A stretch of DNA of 64,000 nucleotides from Arcicella aurantiaca. Lineage in GTDB: Bacteria > Bacteroidota > Bacteroidia > Cytophagales > Spirosomataceae. The position numbers were made by a program, and so were the translations under genes. The notes below the pieces were generated by a model. That model saw nothing but the letters and a program-made list of their open reading frames with translations, was not told the origin of the DNA and made no database searches. Positions within the stretch are counted from its first letter, which is position 1. Each line of letters begins with the position of its first letter. Location of the stretch: contig NZ_QGGO01000031.1 in NCBI RefSeq assembly GCF_003148625.1, positions 1 to 64,000 on the forward strand, in the 5' to 3' direction. This document shows positions 18,429 through 25,970 of this stretch, piece by piece.

Positions 18429-20504
18429 CTACTCTTTTACAATTTTTAAAGAATCATTCCCATTTGAAGATTCTATTTGGATAATATAACTACCCACTGG
18501 AATTTTCGCTCCAATTTCACATTCGTCTTTACAATGGTGGCTTTCTACTTTTTGCCCATTCGTCGTGATGATTGAATAGGTAAATTTTCCTTGCATTTTT
18601 AACTGAAATGAATGTTTTGATGGGTTTGGAAAAACCGTTGCTTTATGTGTGACATTCTCTTCAATTCCTGTAATAAGTTGCGTACCTTCTCTGGCAATTA
18701 ACTGAATATTAGGTTTTGGCGGTTTATTCATACCATCGCCTAAATAAAAACTTGGGTGTGGTGGTTGATTATAAGCCGAATTTTGCCAAGCAATTGCCAC
18801 TCTATATTGCGGGTCGTGCATGAGCGTATAAATTCTGTTAGTTGCAGGAATAGTCGTTGTAAATATTCTCAATGAAGTATTATCTGTTTTTCTAAGGATA
18901 ACTTCTTCACGCCAATCTCCTAAAATATCTGCACTCAAATTTGGAGTTGCTTTTGTTCCATTATTAGAAGAATAATCTGTTGCAGTTAAAATGCGGTTAG
19001 CTTTTCCGTTCAAATAATCCCATTTATCAATATGATTTCCGTCTAATAATTCACGAGAAAGGTCAGCGTCCCACCAAACGGCAAAGTTCATAGATGGTCT
19101 TGCCGTTCCAATTGAGTTTCCTTTGCAATCATATAATCCTCCCGTAGCTCCCCAACATTCATATCCTTTATAACGTGGGTCAATGTCAATTGCCAAAGCA
19201 CGACCAATATCTTTATTTTCGCCATCAACACCCCAAAGTGGCGTGCCTGTTTTAGCATCTCTAAATTCAAGTCCGTAAGCACCATATTTTGAAGGACTTT
19301 CATGCGACTGCCAAATTTCTTGTCCTTCACGGTCGGGGTTCATATCGGTCATGTGCAGAGCATCGCCGTGTCCCAAATGATTCGTATATAAACCTTTTCC
19401 ATCATCATCAATGGCACTACTTCCATTAAAGATTTCATCTTTTCCGTCACCATCAACGTCTCCAACAGTCATTTGGTGATTGCCTTGATACTCGTAATCT
19501 TTATTATTATTGTTGCTATCAAAAACCCAACGAGAAGTCAATTTTCCATCACGCCAATCCCATGCAGCTCTAACCAAACGAGTATAATAACCACGCCCCA
19601 TCACAAGGCTTGGGCGTTGTCCGTCTAAATAAGCAACTGCCGCAATGAATCTATCCACACGGTTTCCGTAATTATCGCCCCAACTTTCTACCGTTCCACG
19701 AGCAGGCAAATAATCAGTTGTTGCCATTGCTTCGCCAGTTTGTCCGTTGAAAATTGTCAAAAATTCTGGCCCCGCAAGTACATAGCCCGACTTATTACGA
19801 TAGTCTGCTTTTTCATCTCCGATTAATTTTCCTTTTCCATCAATTGTACCATCGGCAGTTTTACAAGCGATTTCTGCCTTTCCGTCAGAATCAAAGTCAT
19901 AAACCATAAATTGGGTATAATGAGCTCCTGCACGAATATTTTTACCTAAATCAATACGCCATAATTGCGTTCCGTCCAATTTCAAAGCATCTAAATACAC
20001 ATTTCCTGTATAACCGCTTTGAGAATTATCTTTTGAATTTGAAGGGTCCCATTTCAAAATTATTTCATATTCTCCGTCACCATCTACATCACCTACACTA
20101 CAATCATTGGCATTGTAGGTATATTCTACGCCGTCGGGAGTGATGCCCCCAACAGGAGCTTTTAGTGGAATATCTAAATAGGCTTGTTCCCAAGTTTTTG
20201 ATTTTTCAGAATCTCTTTGCTCAACATTATTGATAATGGCACGAACCGTATAGGTAGCATTCCCACTTGAATTATCAATAAAATTGGTAGTCGTGAAAAC
20301 AGGAGAACTGTTTATTTTTACACCATCTTTATAAACATTAAAGGTTGTTGATTCTGGTTCTGTTCCTAATAAACGCCAACTTAAAAATACTTGGGTTGGG
20401 TTGGTACGCACAGCAATTAGTCCACGATTGAGGTTCTCAACCAAACGTTGACCTTGACAAATGGTGGCAAAAAGTAGAAATACAATGAGGAAACGTGCGT
20501 GCAT
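18429..20504 (-). CDS. Rhamnogalacturonan lyase, PL11 family, with T9SS sorting tail
   Basis: Cleaves the RG-I backbone between rhamnose and galacturonic acid by beta-elimination. The start is placed at the ATG at 20504 (signal MHARFLIVFLLFATICQGQ). The longer in-frame version from 20573 would encode a palindrome as an N-terminal tail. The PL11 domain begins LVENLNRGLIAVRTNPTQVF, is followed by an eight-bladed-propeller-like body and has calcium-loop motifs DVDGDGEYEI, DFDSDGKAEI and DVDGDGKDEI. The last about 75 residues (ATVFPNPSKHSFQLKM onward, ending SLKIVKE) form a type A T9SS sorting domain. The enzyme is therefore exported to or beyond the cell surface, unlike its neighbours. Confidence 0.94.
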   Translation of the reverse strand: MHARFLIVFLLFATICQGQRLVENLNRGLIAVRTNPTQVFLSWRLLGTEPESTTFNVYKDGVKINSSPVFTTTNFIDNSSGNATYTVRAIINNVEQRDSEKSKTWEQAYLDIPLKAPVGGITPDGVEYTYNANDCSVGDVDGDGEYEIILKWDPSNSKDNSQSGYTGNVYLDALKLDGTQLWRIDLGKNIRAGAHYTQFMVYDFDSDGKAEIACKTADGTIDGKGKLIGDEKADYRNKSGYVLAGPEFLTIFNGQTGEAMATTDYLPARGTVESWGDNYGNRVDRFIAAVAYLDGQRPSLVMGRGYYTRLVRAAWDWRDGKLTSRWVFDSNNNNKDYEYQGNHQMTVGDVDGDGKDEIFNGSSAIDDDGKGLYTNHLGHGDALHMTDMNPDREGQEIWQSHESPSKYGAYGLEFRDAKTGTPLWGVDGENKDIGRALAIDIDPRYKGYECWGATGGLYDCKGNSIGTARPSMNFAVWWDADLSRELLDGNHIDKWDYLNGKANRILTATDYSSNNGTKATPNLSADILGDWREEVILRKTDNTSLRIFTTTIPATNRIYTLMHDPQYRVAIAWQNSAYNQPPHPSFYLGDGMNKPPKPNIQLIAREGTQLITGIEENVTHKATVFPNPSKHSFQLKMQGKFTYSIITTNGQKVESHHCKDECEIGAKIPVGSYIIQIESSNGNDSLKIVKE

Positions 20505-20550
20505 TAGGAAAAGGTTTATGAGACTTTGCGTTTTAGGATTCAAAAACATT

Positions 20551-20586
20551 AACCGCCGACAGGGTTTATGCAACCGCTGTCGGGGT
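20551..20586. repeat. Imperfect palindrome upstream of PL11
   Basis: CCGACAG (20556-20562) pairs with CTGTCGG (20577-20583), with partial pairing outside. Its wording resembles the CTGACAGGGTT palindrome at 33697-33729. It overlaps the longer reading of the PL11 N-terminus and so argues for the downstream start at 20504. Confidence 0.6.
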
Positions 20587-20709
20587 CATGTAAATTATCC
20601 CAATTTTACTATAGTTTACTTTTAATATTTTTAATCAATTGCTCAGAATTGACCCTGATATTTTATCCTATAAAGTGTTATTTAGACACATTAATTATCA
20701 CAAAAAACG

Positions 20710-21948
20710 TTAATTTCCATCAGGTTTAACTACTGGTATTGCTGGACTTGCCGGAAAATCCCATGTTTGTAAATTATCTGGAAAATGTGGGTCAAATGGT
20801 TGCGTTTCCACTAAATATTTAGAAATTGGCAATTGTATTTTTTTAATTTCTTCAACGATACATTTCGCTAATTGGTACGCTCCATAATTGCTAAAATGAG
20901 TATTGTCTGCAATGGCTTTATCTTGGTTAGGATATGTATTAGCAGATACATGAACAAATGCTTTTTTAGACTCCTCTACTCCCATACTTTCCCAAAGAAT
21001 TTTACTTATGGCATTTAGGTCTATCAAAGGAACACTGTATTCTTGAGCGGTTAGTCTCATTGCCTCTGGAAAATCGCCAAGTGTATTAATTATCTTTCCA
21101 TTTTCATCAAAATTTCGACGGTGCATAGACGTTACCAATACAGGATTCCCTCCTTTTTGACGAGTTCTCTCTATAAAGTCTTTAAGTAAGTTTCTATACT
21201 CAATAAAAGGTCTAAAATCTTTGATTTTTTGGTCATTATGAGCGAATTCAACAAATAAATAATCGCCCTTTTTCATCTGTGACAATATCTTTTCTAATCT
21301 ATTTTCACTCACAAAACTTTTCAAAGACTCTCCTGATTCTGCATGGTTGGCAATGGCAATTTTCTGCGGATTAAAAAACCTTGGAATCATTTGTCCCCAT
21401 GCCGTAAAAGGTTCTTGAATTTGGTCAACTACCGTAGAATTGCCCGCTAAAAAAACCGTAATAGCCTTTTTATTTGGTCTAATTTCAATACTTCTTACGG
21501 CAGGATTTTTACCACAAAATTCAAACGTTAATTGGTTATCCCAATGTAAATAAGATGATTCTCGTGGTTTTAATTCTACGCTTCTTGTCTCATCAATTTT
21601 AGCATTTCTAATATTTACCGTAAACGTTTTGGTTACAGTTTCACCTTTAGCAACTTGTATTTTTTCAAGAACCAACCTTCTATTCTCAACTTTAATTGTG
21701 GTCTCAGATTCAGTGGTATTACTACCAAACTGCATAATCACATCGTAATTTCCTTCAGATATATCAAAAGTAAAATAACGGTTATTTGTTCCTTTCACAT
21801 AGCCATAAGCTTGAACAGGAGTATAAATAAGTTCGGGTGATATTGTGACAAAACCTTTTTTACTTAGTGCCTCAAAATTGAACTTTTGAGGCACTTGGGC
21901 AAATGTAAGTTGAGACATCAATACAATCAAGAAAATTAGTTTTTTCAT
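20710..21948 (-). CDS. Rhamnogalacturonan acetylesterase-like, SGNH/CE12 with N-terminal beta domain
   Basis: 412 residues. A signal peptide ends at TFAQ. A beta-sandwich-like N-terminal domain (about 20-160, FTFDISEGNYDVIMQFGS) is typical of the longer CE12 enzymes. The SGNH domain has FLAGNSTVVDQ (nucleophile Ser in GNST rather than the usual GDST), AESGESLKSF, EFAHNDQ and DNTHFSNYG. It probably deacetylates RG-I oligosaccharides. It overlaps the upstream GH105 gene by four bases (ATGA type), so the two are translationally coupled. It differs in layout from the short CE12 at 16337-17131 and the fused one at 25971, so the three may act on different acetyl positions. Confidence 0.9.
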   Translation of the reverse strand: MKKLIFLIVLMSQLTFAQVPQKFNFEALSKKGFVTISPELIYTPVQAYGYVKGTNNRYFTFDISEGNYDVIMQFGSNTTESETTIKVENRRLVLEKIQVAKGETVTKTFTVNIRNAKIDETRSVELKPRESSYLHWDNQLTFEFCGKNPAVRSIEIRPNKKAITVFLAGNSTVVDQIQEPFTAWGQMIPRFFNPQKIAIANHAESGESLKSFVSENRLEKILSQMKKGDYLFVEFAHNDQKIKDFRPFIEYRNLLKDFIERTRQKGGNPVLVTSMHRRNFDENGKIINTLGDFPEAMRLTAQEYSVPLIDLNAISKILWESMGVEESKKAFVHVSANTYPNQDKAIADNTHFSNYGAYQLAKCIVEEIKKIQLPISKYLVETQPFDPHFPDNLQTWDFPASPAIPVVKPDGN

Positions 21949-23303
21949 TTTTGTAATAACTGAACTGAACTATCGTTTATCTCAAATTTCTTGTTTTTCA
22001 ATAAATTTATCACTTCTGAACCTGCTAAAATTACAGGGCCATATCCATGTGCTGCAAATGGGCTGATTGGACGGTGATAGTAAAATGCAGGGTCAAAACC
22101 CATTCCTGTACCTACACAAGTGCCATCTACTTGACCTTTTTCTGTGATTTTCGTTGCTACGGCATTCCAACCTAAAAGTGCCATTGGTGCATAAGCAAGA
22201 CCATCTATCCAACCACGATTGATAGCACGAGCAATAGCATAAGTATAAATTGCGGTGGCTGATGTTTCAAGGTAAGAATCCTCACGGTCAAGCAATTGAT
22301 GCCAAAATCCTGAACCTGACTGATAACCTGTTAAGCCTTTTACGTGTGCTTTTAATAAGGCTAAAATTTCTGGACGAGCAGGATGATTTTCTGGTAAAAC
22401 GTCTAACAATTCAACTTTCGTAAGAATTGCCCAACCGTTGGCTCTTGCCCAGTGAAATTGTGGATGTTCGGTCATGCCTTCAATCCAACCGTGCATATAT
22501 ACGTTCTTATCTTTGTTGAACATTTTTTTAGAAAAAGACAAGACTTGACGTGCCGCTTCATCATAATATTTTTTGTCGCCTGTGAGTTTTCCCATTTGAG
22601 CTAAAGCAGGAATTCCCATAAACATATCATCTAACCAAAGTGAGTTTGGTTGTGGACGATTTCTTGCTAAAGTTCCATCTTTCAAACGGTGTTCTTTGTT
22701 AAGAATATAGTCAATATGCGAATCAATCAACGGGCGAAAATTAGATTTACTTCCTTCACGAGATGCCTTAATCATGGCAGCACACATCGCTCCGCAATCA
22801 TCTAAAGCGTGCGGTGTCAATAATCCTTTTAATGGTCCTTTTGTTCCCCAATCTGCGTGTTCTTCAGTTGTTTTTTTGAAGAATGGAGCAGCATTGGCTA
22901 TAAATTGTAATCTTTTTTCAGAGTATTCTTTAAAACGTGCATCACCAGTAGCTTGACTTGCCAATAACATCGCTCCATAAGTAACTCCCCATTCATAACT
23001 TACAATTCTGAAATCGCCTTTTTTCAAAGCTGTATTTTCATCTAATTTTGATAAATCTGTAACGGTTTCACCAGTTTTTGAATTAATAAATTCAGCGGGT
23101 GTTACTTCATTCAAATACGCATGAATTTTATCCAAAGAACCTTTTATTTCTTCTGCTTTTGGAATACCATAATTAATTGGGTAATCTGGTCTTAACAAAT
23201 GTAAAGGCGTGTTTGAGTCATTCGCATTTGTAACATTTCTTTGAGCATAAAGACCTGTTGAACTAACTAAAAGAGTAAAAATTAATACAATGTTTTTTTT
23301 CAT
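21945..23303 (-). CDS. GH105/GH88-type unsaturated glucuronyl/galacturonyl hydrolase
   Basis: 452 residues from the ATG at 23303, chosen because it starts the signal peptide (MKKNIVLIFTLLVSSTGLYAQ); an ATG seven codons earlier is less likely. The (alpha/alpha)6-barrel shows VSYEWGVTYGAML, LTPHALDDCGAM, PNSLWLDDMFMGIPALAQMG with the catalytic-position aspartates, FHWARANGWAILTKVELLD and GSGFWHQLLD. It hydrolyses unsaturated uronic acid ends from lyase products. It is only distantly similar to the GH105 at 17190-18338, which suggests a different oligosaccharide preference. Coupled by overlap to the following CE12 gene. Confidence 0.9.
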   Translation of the reverse strand: MKKNIVLIFTLLVSSTGLYAQRNVTNANDSNTPLHLLRPDYPINYGIPKAEEIKGSLDKIHAYLNEVTPAEFINSKTGETVTDLSKLDENTALKKGDFRIVSYEWGVTYGAMLLASQATGDARFKEYSEKRLQFIANAAPFFKKTTEEHADWGTKGPLKGLLTPHALDDCGAMCAAMIKASREGSKSNFRPLIDSHIDYILNKEHRLKDGTLARNRPQPNSLWLDDMFMGIPALAQMGKLTGDKKYYDEAARQVLSFSKKMFNKDKNVYMHGWIEGMTEHPQFHWARANGWAILTKVELLDVLPENHPARPEILALLKAHVKGLTGYQSGSGFWHQLLDREDSYLETSATAIYTYAIARAINRGWIDGLAYAPMALLGWNAVATKITEKGQVDGTCVGTGMGFDPAFYYHRPISPFAAHGYGPVILAGSEVINLLKNKKFEINDSSVQLLQK

Positions 23304-23494
23304 TTTTTGATTTTGCTTAGTCAACTCTATAATATTAGAATTGTACAGCGGAAGAGACTATCTCCTTTGAAAAATTATATTTATTCATCAAAAATACTAA
23401 ATAGCCTCACTGTTGCCGTCCTGTACTCTACTACCTTATAGATGAAGTTATTGTATGATATTATCTAATTTTTTGTACTAAAATATCCTAATGA

Positions 23495-24520
23495 TTATTT
23501 CCACTTTGTTTTCCAAATAGGATAATCCTTCTCTAATAAAGCTTTAGCCCAAACCCCATAATAGGCATATCCTACCCTACGTTCATTTTCAATTTCTGCA
23601 AGGGTACTTTTAGGAATACTATTTCTGCCTACAAAAAATGGTTTGTTGGTATCCAGCTCATAAAATCTTGCCCAAACTACTGAGTTAGGGTCTTCTACAA
23701 CAATTCTGTCTTTTCCTTTCGGTTGGCTTGCATCTGGAATATCTTTGGTTTTAATTCCTACAATTTTTACTGATTCCAACCATTCTACTGCCGACTGAAT
23801 CGATTTCTTAATTTCTGCCGAAGGTTTATCAATACTCATTAAAAATCGAGTAATTCCAACACTTTCATTACCCGAAAGCGAAGGTAATTCAAACATTCTG
23901 GCTTTAGCAGGTTTTAAGGTTTTTCTGTCGTGTTGAGCACACCAAGCAGTCAATTTTCCGTTTTGAACAACCTGAGTTTTCAAAATACACTGTATGCCTT
24001 TTTCAAGGGCTATTTTTGCATTTTGAGCGATTTTCTTATCAATTTTCTCAAAATCATGTGTACATTCTGAAGCATATTTCATAATCCACATCACATCAAT
24101 CATGGCGTTGTCATTATAAGTAATATGTTTATGATAGCCACTTGAATCTGGATAAAATTGCCCCCAACCTCCTGCTGAATTTTGAGCGGTTATCAAATAA
24201 TTAATTCCATTTTCAACTGCCTTCAAATAAACGGGATTCTGTGTTTTTTGATAAGCACTTGCCAATCCTTTTATTTCACGAGTTGTGGCTTGGTCATCAA
24301 TTGTGGCATCTAAAAGCGGTTTTTCAGCCAATAAAGTCGCCTTTAGTTTTTCAGAAATAGCCAAATCATACTTTATGGGGTCGCCATGAGGTTGAGGAAA
24401 ACCTCCATTGTTACGTTGGTACAATAGCATCTTTTCAGCGGTAGAGTCTGTCACCATTTGCCCATGTGAAGACAACGCCAAAAAAGTTAGAGATGCAATA
24501 AATAAGACATTTTTTACCAT
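23495..24520 (-). CDS. Pectate lyase, PL10 type
   Basis: 341 residues from the ATG at 24520 (signal MVKNVLFIASLTFLALSSHGQ); an upstream TTG at 24541 is less plausible. Family marks are LLYQRNNGGFPQPHGDPIKY near the start, ATIDDQATTREIKGLASAYQ, NSAGGWGQFYPDSSGYHKHI, YNDNAMIDVMWIMKY and TAWCAQHDRKTLKP, all typical of PL10 alpha-helical toroid enzymes that cut polygalacturonate with calcium. It is the first gene of the minus-strand enzyme series and is divergent from the CE8 gene, with a 328-base gap between them. Confidence 0.92.
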   Translation of the reverse strand: MVKNVLFIASLTFLALSSHGQMVTDSTAEKMLLYQRNNGGFPQPHGDPIKYDLAISEKLKATLLAEKPLLDATIDDQATTREIKGLASAYQKTQNPVYLKAVENGINYLITAQNSAGGWGQFYPDSSGYHKHITYNDNAMIDVMWIMKYASECTHDFEKIDKKIAQNAKIALEKGIQCILKTQVVQNGKLTAWCAQHDRKTLKPAKARMFELPSLSGNESVGITRFLMSIDKPSAEIKKSIQSAVEWLESVKIVGIKTKDIPDASQPKGKDRIVVEDPNSVVWARFYELDTNKPFFVGRNSIPKSTLAEIENERRVGYAYYGVWAKALLEKDYPIWKTKWK

Positions 24521-24848
24521 GATTATAGTTAATTGAAGCAATTGTGCATTCGATATGAAGAGTGAAAGGAATTATATAAAAATCGTAAGTTGATAAGTCA
24601 ATACATTATGAACTTGATAACCCTTAAAGTATTTGACCATAAAAATCTAATGAAGTTAGCATCAATAAATAAATCTTAAAATCATGCAGGATACGCATTA
24701 TTGCCTTTTGTGTATTTTCAGAATTCCTAAAAACTTCCTTAAATATTGGGTAATTATGCTTTCATATTGGCTTTATGAGTCTGTATCATTTTACCGAATT
24801 ATGAATAAGGATAAACGTTATCGTTATTCACACCACAAAACATAATAC
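24521..24848. other. Divergent promoter region between PL10 and CE8 genes
   Basis: This 328-base, AT-rich gap must carry promoters for both directions. I find no clear TAnnTTTG box on either strand. The only structured element is the imperfect palindrome at 24803-24829 close to the CE8 start. No small gene is seen. Confidence 0.6.
24803..24829. promoter_or_regulatory. Imperfect 27-base palindrome upstream of CE8
   Basis: Left arm GAATAAGGATAAA and right arm GTTATCGTTATTC pair at 11 of 13 positions around a central C, 20 bases before the CE8 ATG. It could be an operator for a regulator of the pectin genes. I did not find a second copy in the window, so this is tentative. Confidence 0.35.
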
Positions 24849-25898
24849 ATGAAAAACATCATTACTTTTCTTTTTTGGGGATTAACTGTTTTCTCTTCCT
24901 TTTCTCAAAAAATAACGGTTGCCAAAGACGGTTCGGGAGCTTTCAAAAGTATCCAAGATGCCATCAATAGTCTGGATAGTACAACTACTAAAACCCGAAC
25001 TATCTATATTAAAAATGGGGTCTATTCTGAAAAATTGATGATTGCCAAATCGTTCATAAAATTGGAAGGACAAAGCGAAGCAGGCGTCATTATTCGTATT
25101 GCTCAACCAAGAGATATTTGGCGTTGTGCCAATACCGATGACTACGGGGCAGCCACTATCAATGTAAAAGGACATGATTTAACTTTTGAAAAACTTACCG
25201 TTTTGAATGACTACGGTTTTACGGCAAAAAAAGACACAACAATTATCTGTAATACCGATGCTGGTGGCGTAGGTGCTGCTAATAAAGGTTATGCCATTCA
25301 CCGAGAAAGCTCTGAAGAAGTTGGTAAAAAGGTAGTCAGAAAAGACGGACATCAATTTGCTTTTCGGTCAATGCCAGGAGCTACTCGTTTAATTTTCAAA
25401 AACTGTACTTTCCGTGCAGGCGGTGGTGATACCGTGAGTCCGTGGGACGTAGAAGGCGGAATGTTCTATTTTAAGGACTGTACCATGGAAGGGGGCGTTG
25501 ATTTCTATTGCCCGAGAGGTTGGGCTTGGGCTGAAAACTGTCATTTTGTTTGCCATAACATGAACGCCGCTATCTGGCACGACGGTTCTAATCATGAATC
25601 TGCCAAAACGGTTTTGAAAAACTGTACTTTCGAGGGCGACAAAGGATATAAATTGGGGCGTTATCATCGTCCTGCCCAGTTTTATTTATTGGATTGTCAA
25701 TTTGATGAAAATATGGCTGATGCCGAAATCTACCACGTATCAAGCAGTCCAATGCCACAATGGGGACATAGAGTTTATTATCAAAACTGCCATAGAAAAG
25801 CGGGCGACTATCAATGGCACGCCAATAATTTTACTATCGACCCAAAAACAGTAACCGTTCAATGGACTTTTGAAGGAAAATGGAATCCTTTGAAATAA
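24849..25898 (+). CDS. Pectin methylesterase, CE8 family (divergent)
   Basis: Removes methyl groups from homogalacturonan so that pectate lyase and polygalacturonase can act. 349 residues with a signal peptide (to about residue 19) and a right-handed beta-helix start (ITVAKDGSGAFKSIQDAIN). The catalytic aspartates map to Asp194 (GGGDTVSPWD, where most CE8 enzymes have a QDTLY-type motif) and Asp218 (GGVDFYCPRG). The conserved Arg is Arg271 in LGRYHRPAQF (usual LGRPW). The second motif and the loops therefore differ from plant and Dickeya enzymes while keeping the catalytic residues. It heads a plus-strand pair with the CE12-GH28 fusion, 72 bases apart. Confidence 0.9.
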   Translation: MKNIITFLFWGLTVFSSFSQKITVAKDGSGAFKSIQDAINSLDSTTTKTRTIYIKNGVYSEKLMIAKSFIKLEGQSEAGVIIRIAQPRDIWRCANTDDYGAATINVKGHDLTFEKLTVLNDYGFTAKKDTTIICNTDAGGVGAANKGYAIHRESSEEVGKKVVRKDGHQFAFRSMPGATRLIFKNCTFRAGGGDTVSPWDVEGGMFYFKDCTMEGGVDFYCPRGWAWAENCHFVCHNMNAAIWHDGSNHESAKTVLKNCTFEGDKGYKLGRYHRPAQFYLLDCQFDENMADAEIYHVSSSPMPQWGHRVYYQNCHRKAGDYQWHANNFTIDPKTVTVQWTFEGKWNPLK

Positions 25899-25970
25899 AG
25901 AATATATCATAAAAACTCGTTTTTAAAACTGAAATAGTGCTAAAAGGCTATTTACTTCAAATTAATACAA

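Noticed and set aside
20505-20573. Extended N-terminus of PL11
   Set aside because: It would encode the palindrome and push the signal peptide 23 residues inward.
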